Positions 50,445 to 61,806 of a DNA stretch of 64,000 bases are shown here, piece after piece. A program made the position numbers and the translations under genes. Positions within the stretch are counted from its first letter, which is position 1; each line of letters opens with the position of its first letter. The stretch is from Hirudinaria manillensis. Its lineage: Eukaryota > Annelida > Clitellata > Hirudinida > Hirudinidae. Below the pieces are notes generated by a model that was given only the letters and a program-made list of their open reading frames with translations, was not told the DNA's origin and made no database searches. Location: the NCBI GenBank assembly GCA_034509925.1, contig CM067531.1:1584501-1648500 (forward strand), read 5' to 3'.

Positions 50445-53400
50445 AGCTGGCTTTGAGCGGCAGAACCCACGGCCACGACTTCGTGCCTGTGCACGTCGTC
50501 AGACTCTGCCACGGGTGTTTCAAGACCAACAGATTCAGGGGTTTTCGATGCCTCAAGGTTGATTCTATTGTGATTATGATAATGATTGTGGCTGGAGTGA
50601 TGAAGATGATGATGATGATATGTAGATAGCTGCTTGTGTTAATGAATGGGACGTCATATTTTATGTTAATGATTATGTTAATGAGTAGGACACCGTATTT
50701 TTATGTTAATGTTTATGTTAATGAACGGGATACCATATTTTATGTTAATGTTTATGTTAGTGAATGGTTTTCGTCGTCTCCTTGCAGTGCTACAGGTGCT
50801 TCGACAAAGATTGCGGCTCAAATCCACTTCCGTGTCCCAACAGGATCCCTTCTTTGAAGGTCGTTCCTCCAGCCAGGTCCAGGCTGCCTGAGAGGAATTT
50901 GACCAACTTGCCAAAGAGCAGACTGGACCAGCTCCGAAAAGCCTTGTGCATAGAAGTCTGCTTGCAGAGGATCTATGAGAAGGGAGCCGAAAAGAAGGTG
51001 GTATTAGCTGGTATTGGTGGTGTTGCTGGTGGTGGTGGTGATGGTAATGAAAGTGGTGAATGCGATGATGATGATGATGATGATGGTGGTTGCAGTGGCA
51101 GTGGTAGTGGTAGTGGTAGTGGTAGTCTACGAGGCAAATTATTCTGGAAGAAAGAAGTTCCAGTGGTGGCAAAGATGTCGCTTTCTTTTCCATTTTGATT
51201 TTCATGATTTCTAATAAAAAACACAAAAAATAAAATAATAAGCACGAAATAAAATGTTTGATTGCAAATTTAAACTCAAGCTAAATGCGTGACTGTATCG
51301 ATGTAGGCATTGATGCCGACGACGACGATGATGAGGATGATGACGAGGATGATGATGACGTTGTTCTGTTTTACCAGGGCATCTACAGATTGTCAGGAAA
51401 CTCTGCTACGATCAAACTGCTCTTTGCCGAGACCATGCGGGGCGCTGACCTCGAAGACCTTTTGGAGGGCGTGGCCTGCCCCCACAGTGTCACCGGTCTT
51501 TTCAAGAAACTCCTCGCCGAGGTTTTAAAATAAAAAATAATTAATTATTATTCACGTCTTTAGTTTGTAGATTAATTTTATTTATTTATTTATTTAATTA
51601 ATAATTTATAATTTATCTCGGCTAATATACGTCGTGAGGGCACGTCTCGGTTGCACAGACACTACTCGAGGGTAATAGATCGGCTAATTAATAAAAATAA
51701 ATAATAAAAATAAATTTATAAAAATAAATAATAAAAATAAATTTATAAAAATAAATAATGAAAATAAATTTATAAAAATAAATAATAAAAATAAATTTAT
51801 AAAAATAAATAATAAAAATAAATTTATAAAAATAAATAATAAAAATAAATTTATAAAGATAAATAATAAAAATAAATTTATAAAAATAAATAATAAAAAT
51901 AAATTTATAAAAATAAATAATAAAAATAAATTAATAAAAATAAATAATAAAAATAAATTTATAAAAATAAATAACAAAAATAAATTTATAAAAATAAATA
52001 ATAAAAAAAAAATAATAAAAATAAATAATAAAAATAAATTTATAAAAATAAATTTTATAAAGATAAATAATAAAAATAAATTTATAAAAATAAATAATAA
52101 AAATAAATTTATAAAGATAAATAATAAAAATAAATTTATAAAAATAAATAATAAAAATAAATTTATAAAAATAAATAATAAAAATAAATTTATAAAAATA
52201 AATAATAAAAATAAATTTATAAAAATAAATAATAAAAATAAATTTATAAAAATAAATAATAAAAATAAATTTATAAAGATAAATAATAAAAATAAATTTA
52301 TAAAGATAAATAATAAAAATAAATTTATAAAGATAAATAATAAAAATAAATTTATAAATAAAACATGAATTTATTATTCTAAAAAAACGATATTTGTTTG
52401 TTTCAGTCTCAGGAGCTGTTTTTCTCCCACTTTGCGATCGGAAGATTGTTGACCGTCATCGGGGTATATTAATAGATTATTTATATTAATTAATTATGTG
52501 ATTATCAATTATTATAATTATTAATTAATTATATTAATTTTCTATTGTGTTTGTATTGTTGTGCTGGAAATTGCTTCCTTAAAGCCTTTGGATCTCAAAT
52601 AAATAACTAAGTAACTAACTAATTAATTAATTAAATAAATAAATAAATTAAGTAATGACAAACCACCGAACCAAAATCCACCCACGACCTCACCCCCATT
52701 TCCCCCTCGTACTACAGTACTACAGAATGCTCCTGGCCAGAGTACCCCCCGAGGAGGTAGGTAACCCGGAGATGAGTGTGGTGGTCGTCCCTGACAGCCT
52801 GCCCAGGCCGGTCTTGGAGGACATTATCTATGCCCTTCGGGAACTGCCGGACATCAACCTGTACGTGCTCAGGATGTTCTTTGAGCACCTGAGTCGGTCA
52901 GTAGGGGAGACTTTTTATTTTTGTTGTTGTTGATGTCGTTGTTGTTGCTGTTGTTGTTGTTGCTGTTGTTGTTGTGGTTTCTTGAATTCATAATTTATCA
53001 CATTGCATGAAATATTTATGAAAATATATTTATAAAAATATCTTATTTAGCTGTAGTACTTGTAGGATAAATATGTTCAAGTTTGTTTGGTTATTATTCG
53101 GTAATAAACATTTTAATTTTAATTAGTGTATTATTTTTATCACCATAAAATGACCTGTGCAGTCATGAGCTTTTGCCAGGCCAGCAATCACTCTACAATT
53201 ATAATCTGCATAATATAACGAAATGAATGAATAAATAAATAAATAAATAAATTGATTGATCAATAAATTCTACAAATCAATAATGCTCTCGGTAACAAAC
53301 TCACAGAATCGCCGAAAAATCATGGGAGAACGGAATGACTTCTTGGAATCTGTCCCTCATCTTCTCGGCAGTCCTCTTCCAGAAGTACTCGTTGATCTTG

Positions 53401-54612
53401 TTTTGATGGCCATTGCTTCATTTAGTAGCATTTGCTTACATTAAACATCCTGCCCGAAGTGCCAATGGCTTTGCCTTAAGTAATCCGCTTGGCTGGATCA
53501 TGAATAATTTACGAAATTATTCTATAAACTGCTTCCACAATCTGTTTATCATAATATATTCATCATCGCCATGAATATTCAAATAAGCACTTCGTGCTTG
53601 ACCCTTTGACCAGGACCTCTGATCCCATGACCTCTGACCCCATGACCTCATGAGATTAATGTTCACAATTAAATTATAAATTCCAAAATTTCTCGAGAAA
53701 GTCCCGACCTCGTTGATGTCTCGTTTCAGTTACGTGGCTTGTGACAACAATAGGTTCTTCCACTCCTACAAGATTTGGTGCACGGCCATCAGCCTCTTTA
53801 TAGAGCACTATGAGGTCAGATTTAGATTTGAATTTCATGATTTAAAATATTAATTTAATTAATTTAGTGATTTTAGCATTATTTTTGTTATTGTTATTTT
53901 AATAATAATTTTTTACAAATATTTCTTGTTAGATAATAATGGTGACGGTGATGATGATAATAATAATAATATTAATAATAATAATAGTTAATTTTTTCTG
54001 ATTTTAAATTGTTGTCATGCCTCAAAAAAAAAACAACACTCAAGTTTCAATCTTCAAAGGTCGCGTTCGCCAAAAAGATAAAAAGGTCGTCGTTGTTTCC
54101 AGCCGACATCGAAGCCACTTTCCCCACCGTGGAAGAGGAATACGCCATCTTTGTTGAGAAGTTTAGGGTCCATGGTAATGGTGTGGCATTCTGATTGGCT
54201 CTTGTTGTTCTGAATGTGTGTTGTTGCGAATATAGGCTTTTTATTGTTGTTGTTGTGGTTGTGGTTGTTAGTTTTAGTATTATTATGGTTTTAGGTTTGT
54301 ATTTATTTTAAAGAGTATTTTAAAGACTTAGATTTTTTTTTGTAATAATCTTTTTCTTCTAACCTTTGTTGAAAAATTAGAATTATTATTGTCACTCTGT
54401 CGTTAATATTAGTCACATTAATGATTATGACAATCACATGATTATTTAAATTACTAATCGAAGTTACTCGTTTGCAATTCAAGCACCGACCGAACCCGCG
54501 GCTCACGGAGGAGGTCAAGCACCCGGTTGACCTGCGGGGGCAGAAGGTCGGGACGGAGTTGATGGAAGTCAAAGCAGATAACTTTAAACCGATCCCTCAA
54601 CTCGACTTTTGA
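50445..54612 (+). CDS. RACGAP1-like: C1-RhoGAP protein of the MgcRacGAP/RACGAP1 type (5' end not found)
   Basis: Exons 50445-50557, 50788-50997, 51378-51521, 52407-52463, 52718-52896, 53730-53814, 54060-54174, 54464-54612 (TGA); 349 residues, all phases agree. A C1-type zinc module spans the first two exons (HGHDFVPVHVV, CHGC, CLKC, NPLPC). The RhoGAP domain follows, with the arginine finger in GIYRLSGN. The order C1 then GAP and the PLPC-IPSLK link match RACGAP1, the centralspindlin GAP of cytokinesis; chimaerin is the main alternative. Two oddities: one C1 zinc ligand, normally His, appears to be Asp (CYRCFDKDC), and the N-terminal coiled coil of RACGAP1 is not seen upstream. The donor after 51521 (gttttaa) is weak. 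AATAAA at 54919 and 54962 could end the transcript. Confidence 0.8.
51690..52365. repeat. 27-bp minisatellite in the RhoGAP intron
   Basis: About 25 copies of a 27-base A/T unit combining aataataaaaataaattta and taaaaat, filling most of the intron between exons 51378-51521 and 52407-52463. Variant copies carry G at one position (taaagat). Because 27 is a multiple of three, one antisense frame stays open as a repeated LFIFINLFL peptide; I regard that as spurious. Confidence 0.9.
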
Positions 54613-55841
54613 CATTTCATCACTTGATGACTTCGGAGATTGTTTTGCGTGAACAACCGAGATTTTTTTTTCTTTCACGGTGTTGGCCTCACGTCTAGTC
54701 CAAGCCCCGCTGTTTCTGTTTGGCATTGGGATTCTTTTCAGGATTTTTTTTGGTATGATTTGCAAGTCTTTCTATTTGCTTTTTTTTTTTTAATTGTGAA
54801 AACTTGTTTTGTTGAGCCTGTTATCTGGAAGATGCAATTAGGCCTTGATTGATTGATTGCTTGTGTTGGTTGACTTTCTCTTCCTGGATTTGTGATATTT
54901 TTTTTGCTTGGAGTTCTGAATAAATTGTTTTTGTTATTGCTTTGTTTTGCCAGCATTTAGTAATAAAATGGCTTTAATCACCTATCACTTCTTATCCGAT
55001 AATCTCTTCACAGCTTGAAATTGGTCTTAGCAACACTAGCAATTCAAGTTAGGCAATTCAAAAACCTTGATGAAAGATTAGAACGATATGGAAGTCTTTC
55101 TTTCTATTCCTGTGCTTGTGGGAAGCAGTACCACATCATGACCCTTGTCCATAAGAGCTTTTCCAAGCTTCATGGTGCAGAGAAAGTGGGAATTGATAGA
55201 AATGTCAATATTTTAGCACTCTATTGTTGCTGTGTGTGAAAACACAAGCCAAAACTGTATAAAAAACTTAGCAGCTATCAGAAAAGAAGCAAAACCTTTT
55301 CGCAGCACTTTCGAATCTAAGCTCTTTTTGAGTCAAGAACGATTTTTAGACCGACATTTTTAAGATTATTTCATATTTCCTGATCATTATTGAAGACAGC
55401 TTGCACTGCTCTGACTTTGGCAGTTTTAAAAAAATAAGATATATCTGCTTCTATTAGACAAGTATTCTTCTATTCATGCTTACCATTTGTTAGGCACTGT
55501 CCTGCTTAACAGGAAATGATGTAGCTGATTTTTCTCATAAAGAAAAAAAGACAATTGGCATGCTTGAAGATTTTAATCAAATCATGAAACAGTAAAATGA
55601 AAAGTTGAAGACTTATTTTATCACACCTTCAGTAAAAACATATGTTTATCAAAAAGCAATGCTAACTGCCACAAAAGTCAAGTAAAAAATTATTAAAAAT
55701 TATTAACTAACATTGGGTAAAGGAACACATTCAATTCAAACTCTGATTCATAACACGAATTAAATTTAAAAAAACGATCAAAAAACAATCAAAAACAAGA
55801 TAATTTAGGATCAAGTGTCTGAATTGATACTTCAAAAATGA
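54613..55841. other. Intergenic, RhoGAP to UGT genes (convergent 3' ends)
   Basis: Contains the RhoGAP 3' UTR. A + strand open stretch at about 55012-55239 (containing LDERLERYGSLSFYSCACGK) follows a possible acceptor but has no homology I recognise; it could be a relic. Otherwise AT-rich and empty. Confidence 0.4.
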
Positions 55842-57449
55842 TTACTGCACTTTCTTTGCTGACTTTGTTGGCATAGCTTTGTTTTTATTTCTGATCAAAC
55901 CAAGCAAGAACCTGGCCAGGATGTAAAATACATAAACGAAAATGGCCACGAAAATAATCAAGACGATCGTCAGGAAAGCTATGACGTCGACCATGATGAA
56001 TTGGAGAGGCGTCAATTTATAGGCAGACGTCCGAAGGTGTTCGTCTCCGTACTTGAGCAGGTGCTCAATCAGTCTGGACGCCCTTTTTCCCGGAGTCTCG
56101 GGTTTATCTTTCATGATTTGCGAGTAAAACTGCACCTTCTTTTTGTAGGTCGGGTCGTGCAAGACGCTGCCGATGCCCTCCACCAATTCCTCCACCGAGA
56201 ACGAAGGCAGAGACATGGGTATGGCGTAGCCCTTCGACTTGGCCACGGCCGCGTTGTGAGGTTGATCGAGTGCGACCGGCATGATTATCATTGGCTTCTC
56301 GTGGTTGACGGACTCGATGATGCTGTTCAAACCGCCGTGGGTTATGAAGAATCTCACGTTAGGATGAGCAAGCAAGTCGTTCTGGGGAAGCCATTTCAAA
56401 ATCAATACGTTATCTGCTCCGGGACATGATTCTTCGAGGGGTTTATTCAGTTTCCATATGAACTTTACCTTGCCAGTGTAATGTTTGAATGAATCACAGA
56501 AACGTTTTATGATAAAATCTGGAATGTGATCAAAATAGCTACCAAAAGACACAATTCCAGCATCCTGTCCTCCAATGAATTCTTCTACATTTTTGGGTAG
56601 GGGCTTGATATCATTGTTGATCATAATATCTCCAACACTGACCGTATTTGGCATGTTAGCATTTGGGTAGTTGACTGACAAATCTTCAAGAAAAAACCAA
56701 ATGTTGGCTTTTTCTATGAGTTTCACGGCAGACATTTTTTCGCTACCTGGCGGCAAAAATTCTTGAGAAAAGTCCTGCAGAGAATCTATGAAATGCATGA
56801 ATATGATTTCACGGAGAAGAGTCGAAAGTCTCTGATAGAAACTCATTTCGTTAGAGTTAATGTCCGACATATAAGGCGTGAAAGACTGGAGACGAGGAAC
56901 GCGATACAACCAGGCAAACCACGGAATGTTGTAAGTGCCGTAAGGAATGCCGAGATAGAAAGGCAAAACGTACCTGCATTCTGCAGAAACAAAATCAACG
57001 ATGGCGAATTGGAACCCAGATTTTTTAAGCTGGTTTAATAATTCTTTGTTCCTCATCAAGTCAAGACAGTCGGCTTCAAACATTTCTGTCGTGTCGCTCT
57101 CCATCTTGACACCTTTCCAAAATTTGTGCCATGGTGACTCTTCCATGGCCACATCAACAAATGCTCTGGACATCTCTTCGCTATTGGCAAAAGCATTATC
57201 CACGCTAGCCTTATAAATTATATAATCGAAAGATCCAGAAGAAACATTGGAGTGATAAGGAACTGCCTGCATATGGATGCTCGTAGAAAGGAGGAGGTGT
57301 ACATCATGGCCTTCATCTGCAAGTCCTTTTCCCAGTCTCGAGTAGTAAATTATGTGCGAGTTGAGACTTGATGGAAACATCAAAATTTTAGCACTCTTCA
57401 CTATCGGGAATATGACAACCATGAATATCAGTGCAGTTTTTGGATACAT
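55842..57449 (-). CDS. UDP-glycosyltransferase (UDP-glucuronosyltransferase-like), intronless
   Basis: Single-exon gene of 535 aa with a true ATG at 57449. Signal peptide (IFMVVIFPIVKSAK), then the acceptor-binding half with the conserved NSH histidine in MFPSSLNSHIIYYS, and the nucleotide-sugar-binding half with the UGT signature (WLPQNDLLAHPNVRFFITH, then GGLNSIIESVNHEKP and PVALDQPHNA). A C-terminal hydrophobic helix (about 490-515) is followed by a basic tail ending KKVQ, a KKxx ER-retrieval signal. By family it transfers a sugar from UDP-sugar to small lipophilic molecules in the ER lumen; the sugar and acceptor are not predictable. Tandem paralogue of the next minus-strand gene, roughly 780 bases away. 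Confidence 0.95.
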   Translation of the reverse strand: MYPKTALIFMVVIFPIVKSAKILMFPSSLNSHIIYYSRLGKGLADEGHDVHLLLSTSIHMQAVPYHSNVSSGSFDYIIYKASVDNAFANSEEMSRAFVDVAMEESPWHKFWKGVKMESDTTEMFEADCLDLMRNKELLNQLKKSGFQFAIVDFVSAECRYVLPFYLGIPYGTYNIPWFAWLYRVPRLQSFTPYMSDINSNEMSFYQRLSTLLREIIFMHFIDSLQDFSQEFLPPGSEKMSAVKLIEKANIWFFLEDLSVNYPNANMPNTVSVGDIMINNDIKPLPKNVEEFIGGQDAGIVSFGSYFDHIPDFIIKRFCDSFKHYTGKVKFIWKLNKPLEESCPGADNVLILKWLPQNDLLAHPNVRFFITHGGLNSIIESVNHEKPMIIMPVALDQPHNAAVAKSKGYAIPMSLPSFSVEELVEGIGSVLHDPTYKKKVQFYSQIMKDKPETPGKRASRLIEHLLKYGDEHLRTSAYKLTPLQFIMVDVIAFLTIVLIIFVAIFVYVFYILARFLLGLIRNKNKAMPTKSAKKVQ

Positions 57450-58229
57450 CCTGCCACAATAGTCAGACTAAAATCTATTAAAATCTATGCGCTCTACGAG
57501 CGCAGAGTCTCGAGCTCCAGTCGTCGACCTTATTTTGAACGATTTAGAGAAGGTAAACAAGCTCTTTCAGGCGTACTTAATATGCATGAAGCAGAAGCCA
57601 TAGAGACGAGAACAGCTATTCTGAGTGCTGTTTATCGTGCATAAATTGGTCCCCTTAAATATAAAATTTAAAACAAACTAAATGGTCAGCCACCCTCCAT
57701 CCCGCACAACGCCCTTCTCTATGTTACCTTCGCAACAAATTACAACAGTGTCGTACCAATACAATTCATTGCTTATTTTAAAAAATTGTGTTAAAGTAAG
57801 TTTTTTATTGAGAGGAAAAATATTTTAGAAATAATAGGAAAAAAATTTCATACATGAATTTCTAGGTTCACTTCTTCCATGAGTTTAGGTCAGTTTTGGG
57901 TTGATCCATAGCAGTCTTTCATCTTATGTTTACTTGACAATGATTTGATGCATCTCTGATTGGAGGGGAGTTGAAATAAATTTCCGACTATCCGGTTGAT
58001 CCAACTTAGTTAAGTAGCTATTCTTCTACCCGGTCATGATTGACTTAACGTGACCCCTTGACCACAGGAAATGATCTACTTATTAGGGCCTATTATGCCT
58101 ATCAGTCTCTATTTTAGTAAACAAAAATCAAAGAAATTAAGTGTTTAGGACTCGCTGAAGTCGTTAGTGCGACAATGAGATTAAAAATCTGAAAGAATTA
58201 TAAATTGCAACAAGTTATAAATTGTCAAT
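57450..58229. other. Spacer between the two UGT genes
   Basis: Contains the promoter of the 55842-57449 gene and the 3' region of the 58230-59840 gene. No coding segment or clear TATA box. Confidence 0.45.
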
Positions 58230-59840
58230 TTATTGCTTCTTTTTTGTTCCATCCATTGGAATATGTTTCACATTCTTTCTGAACAACCGGGTCAGGCATC
58301 GATAAAAGATCAACACAAAATAAAGGAAGAGGAAAATGAAGAGTAATAAAATAAACGTCAAGAATGCTATCAGATCGGCCATGATGAATTGCAGAGGCGT
58401 CAATTTGTAAGCTGACGTTCTGAGATGTTCATCCCCATACTTGAGAACATGCTCTATCAGTTTCGACACCCTTTGTTCTGGCTTGTCTGGCTTGTCTTTT
58501 AGGATTTTTGAGTACAACTTTACTTTCTCAGTATAGGTTGCGTCATTCAAGATGTTACTTATGCAATTCACCAATTCATTCACTGTGAAAGACGCTAGAG
58601 ACATGGTTATGGCATAGCCCTTCGATTTTGCCACGATCGCATTGTGAGGTTGATCCAGGGCAACGGGAGTAATTATCATTGGTTTTTTGTGATTGACGGA
58701 CTCAATGATGCTGTTCAAACCGCCGTGGGTAATGAAGAATCTCACCTTAGGATGAGCCAACAAATCATTCTGAGGAAGCCAATTCAAAAGCAATATGTTA
58801 TCTGCTCCGGGACATGCTTCTTTAAGGGGTTTGTTCAATTTCCAAATAAACTTCACCTTGCCAGAAAAATGTTTGAACGATTCACAAAAGCGTTTGATCA
58901 CAAAATCTGGGACGTGGTCGAAAAAGCTGCCAAAGGATGCAATCGCAGCATTTTGTCCTCCAATAAATTCTTCTACATCTTTTGGCAGGGGTTTGATATC
59001 ATTGCTGATCATGATATCTCCAATGCTGACAGTGTTTGGCATGTTGGCATTCGGATAGCTGACCGTCAGATCTTCGAGAAAAAGCCAGAGGTTGGATCCT
59101 TCGATGGGTTTAAGGGAAGGCATTTGTCGACTACCTGAAGCCAAAAGCTCCTGAGAAAAATCGTTGCCAGATTGAAAATAATACATAAACATAAATTCGC
59201 GCAGGAGAGTTGAAAGTCTCTCGTAGAAGTTCATTTCATTCGAATTGCTGTCTCCAAAGTGAGGTGAGAACGACTGGAGACGAGGGACACGGTAAATCCA
59301 AGCTAAGCATGGGATGCTGTAAGTAGCATAAGGAATACCGAGGTAAAGCGGTAGGATATAACTGCATTCTATAGCGAGGAAATCAACAATAGCAAATTGG
59401 AAGCCGGATTTTGAAAGTTTCTCCATCAATTCCGTGTTCCTCAGCAAATCCAAGCAATCGGCTTCATATAATACTTTCGTATTCACATTCATCCTGATAG
59501 CTTTCCAAAACTTTTTCCAGGGCGATTCTTCCATGGCCACATCCATTACAGCTCTGGACATCTCTTCGCTGTTTGAAAACGGTTTTTCTACACTGGCATT
59601 GTAAACGATGTAGCCGAAAGATCCTGGAGATGAGCTGGAAAGGTAGGGAAGCATCTGGATCTTGATGCTGGAGGAAATGAGGAGTTGAACCTCGTGCCCT
59701 TCATCTGCTAGTCCCTTTCCAAGCTTTGCGAAGTAAATGATGTGAGAGTTGACGCTTGACGGAAACATCAAAAGCTTAGCACTTTCTGTTGCCGTCACAA
59801 ATAATGTGTAAATGAAAATTACAAATTTAATCGAATGCAT
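58230..59840 (-). CDS. UDP-glycosyltransferase (UDP-glucuronosyltransferase-like), intronless paralogue
   Basis: Single-exon gene of 536 aa. I start it at the ATG at 59840 (MHSIKFVIFIYTLFV, a good signal peptide); the frame is open another 14 codons upstream but without ATG. It shares the NSH histidine, the WLPQNDLLAHPKVRFFITH signature and PVALDQPHNA with its neighbour, to which it is similar along its whole length. The C-terminal membrane helix is followed by a basic tail ending KKKQ, again a KKxx ER-retrieval motif. Expected role: conjugation of small lipophilic compounds in the ER lumen. Same orientation as its neighbour, so the pair arose by tandem duplication. Confidence 0.95.
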   Translation of the reverse strand: MHSIKFVIFIYTLFVTATESAKLLMFPSSVNSHIIYFAKLGKGLADEGHEVQLLISSSIKIQMLPYLSSSSPGSFGYIVYNASVEKPFSNSEEMSRAVMDVAMEESPWKKFWKAIRMNVNTKVLYEADCLDLLRNTELMEKLSKSGFQFAIVDFLAIECSYILPLYLGIPYATYSIPCLAWIYRVPRLQSFSPHFGDSNSNEMNFYERLSTLLREFMFMYYFQSGNDFSQELLASGSRQMPSLKPIEGSNLWLFLEDLTVSYPNANMPNTVSIGDIMISNDIKPLPKDVEEFIGGQNAAIASFGSFFDHVPDFVIKRFCESFKHFSGKVKFIWKLNKPLKEACPGADNILLLNWLPQNDLLAHPKVRFFITHGGLNSIIESVNHKKPMIITPVALDQPHNAIVAKSKGYAITMSLASFTVNELVNCISNILNDATYTEKVKLYSKILKDKPDKPEQRVSKLIEHVLKYGDEHLRTSAYKLTPLQFIMADLIAFLTFILLLFIFLFLYFVLIFYRCLTRLFRKNVKHIPMDGTKKKQ

Positions 59841-60599
59841 TTCTTTTGATTTTATTTTTATAAAATCGAAACAATGAGCCAATCCAAATTTATTCAGAAC
59901 TTAAATCAAGCCCCGTATCAATAGCAATTTGCATCTCATCGATGAAAAAGCACGTCGAAATAACTCGTTCTCTATCAGATTCTCTCCAAATAGGTCGAAC
60001 AGTTTTGCAAGCAAGGGATTTCCCCGGACTTTGCTTAAAGTCCCATTATTTTTTTTAAACATCTGCTCTAATTGTCCATTTAGGGAGCATTTTTCATCGA
60101 CGCAGAAGAATTTTCGTTAGAGTAAATAAATATTCTTTATTCAAGTATTCAGAAATAAGTGTCGGCTTTATTTCCTAAAATTCCAGCTAGCCTAGTCTGA
60201 TAATAGGGCCTAATGATGCCATTTTCCAACAGATATTTTCCACAGGTTTTGAGAAATTTTCTCCAGGATGTAATCGTCGCTATTTTTTTGTCTGTCGCCA
60301 GATCTGCTAGAAAAGATTGGTACAAGGGTCATACCTTGAAAATAAGACTCAATAAAACGTTGACATTTGGTACATGTTTATTAAAGACAATTTAAGTTAT
60401 GTTCCACATTGGTCGGTTAATTTTTTTTTTATGTTTATCTATATTAATAGTTATGAATAAAATAGAAATGTTCAACGGACACTCAACGCATTTTTATAAT
60501 ATTCCATTTTTATTAAATTTTAATAAATAGTTAAGAAATTGATAAAGCATTCAAGCCAATCTTGAACAGACGAGAGTCCTAAACATGACGAATCAACGT
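59841..60599. other. Intergenic, UGT promoter side and RPB10 3' side
   Basis: No gene. From about 60300 the sequence is the left part of the tandem duplication described separately. TTTATT near 60507-60513 is a minus-strand AATAAA suited to the first RPB10 copy. Confidence 0.45.
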
Positions 60600-60833
60600 T
60601 CATCTGTTTCCGCTACCACTACTGCCAGCGGTTGATTCAACCGGTAAATAGTTGAGGAGCTTTTCAATCAGATCAACGTGGCTCAGCACCATCCTTCGGC
60701 AGCAATAGCGGACCAGACCGAGACAGTCCAAGGCGTCTGCCTCAGAGTATCCGGAACTAAGAAGGACCAGGTAATTGTTCCATTTGTCCGCAATGACCTT
60801 GTTGCAACTGAAACATCTCACTGGGATTATCAT
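60600..60833 (-). CDS. POLR2L: DNA-directed RNA polymerases I, II and III subunit RPABC5 (RPB10), copy 1
   Basis: 77 aa, intronless, ATG at 60833, stop at 60600. RPB10 is a small zinc-binding subunit shared by all three nuclear RNA polymerases and needed for their assembly. The start [10 protein letters not shown], the paired cysteines of the atypical zinc site (Cys7, Cys10, Cys44, Cys45 in RYCCRRM) and the end [12 protein letters not shown] are all present. It is about ten residues longer than the human 67-aa protein, with a Ser/Gly-rich tail ([11 protein letters not shown]). A second copy 973 bases away encodes the same protein. Confidence 0.95.
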   Translation of the reverse strand: MIIPVRCFSCNKVIADKWNNYLVLLSSGYSEADALDCLGLVRYCCRRMVLSHVDLIEKLLNYLPVESTAGSSGSGNR

Positions 60834-61572
60834 CTTTGATGGTTTCTGTTTTGTTCTTTAACTGATTTCAAATAAACTTGTTTTTAAAGGATAACTGGTT
60901 AGAGTCAACTGTTGATGTTTTAGGAGTTTTGTCGTGGCTCGTCGTGGAAGAAAATATCTGAGAAAAGATTATGAATAAAAGATGAACAATATAATTAAAT
61001 TAATAGATATTTTAATTAATTTTTAAACATTTTTTTGTTTAACCTCACGAAAATAGTGAAATTTAATTAAGAAGTAAGAGAATAAATATATGCCAAATAT
61101 TCTTAAAAATTTCAAACCTTTTATGGAATTATTTTTATTCAAACCTATAATTCATGATAATAACATATATTTTAAAAAATGATATACCGTTGTCATAATT
61201 TCGATGCTTATTATATCATAAAATACAAATATTATAATATATCGATCGATTTTCTCAGATAATATTCGAATATGTTTAGACAATTCTTGCAAGTTTGATC
61301 TGTTAGTACAAAGTTTAGTACAATGGTCAAGCCTTGAAAATGAGACTAAATAAAATATTGTCATTTGGTACTTATAAGTTATGTTCTATATTATCTTTAT
61401 TAAATATATTTATGAATAAAATACAAATATTCAATAGACACTCAATTCATTTTTACAATATTTCATTTTATTATGATTTTAATAAATTCAAAGCCATAAA
61501 TAGTTAAGAAATTGATAAAGCATTCAAGCCAATCTTGAACAGACGAGAGTCCTAAACATGACGAATCAACGT

Positions 61573-61806
61573 TCACCTGTTTCCGCTACCACTACTGCCA
61601 GCGGTTGATTCAACCGGTAAATAGTTGAGAAGCTTTTCAATCAGATCAACGTGGCTCAGCACCATCCTTCGGCAGCAATAGCGGACCAGACCGAGACAGT
61701 CCAAGGCGTCTGCCTCAGAGTATCCGGAACTAAGAAGGACCAGGTAATTGTTCCATTTGTCCGCAATGACCTTGTTGCAACTGAAACATCTCACTGGGAT
61801 TATCAT
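61573..61806 (-). CDS. POLR2L: DNA-directed RNA polymerases I, II and III subunit RPABC5 (RPB10), copy 2
   Basis: 77 aa, ATG at 61806. The protein is identical to copy 1. I count two nucleotide differences in the coding region, both synonymous (AGA/AGG in the last codon and CTC/CTT in a leucine codon). All four zinc-binding cysteines are intact, so both copies should be functional. The upstream 90-100 bases are also nearly identical, so the promoter was copied too. Confidence 0.95.
   Translation of the reverse strand: MIIPVRCFSCNKVIADKWNNYLVLLSSGYSEADALDCLGLVRYCCRRMVLSHVDLIEKLLNYLPVESTAGSSGSGNR

Noticed and set aside
51684-51977. 97-residue antisense ORF with repeated LFIFINLFL
   Set aside because: It is a translation of the 27-bp minisatellite; the open frame follows from a unit length divisible by three.
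56001-56429. 142-residue + strand ORF opposite the UGT gene, and a similar 164-residue ORF at 58644-59138
   Set aside because: They are complementary-frame shadows of the strongly conserved UGT coding sequence.
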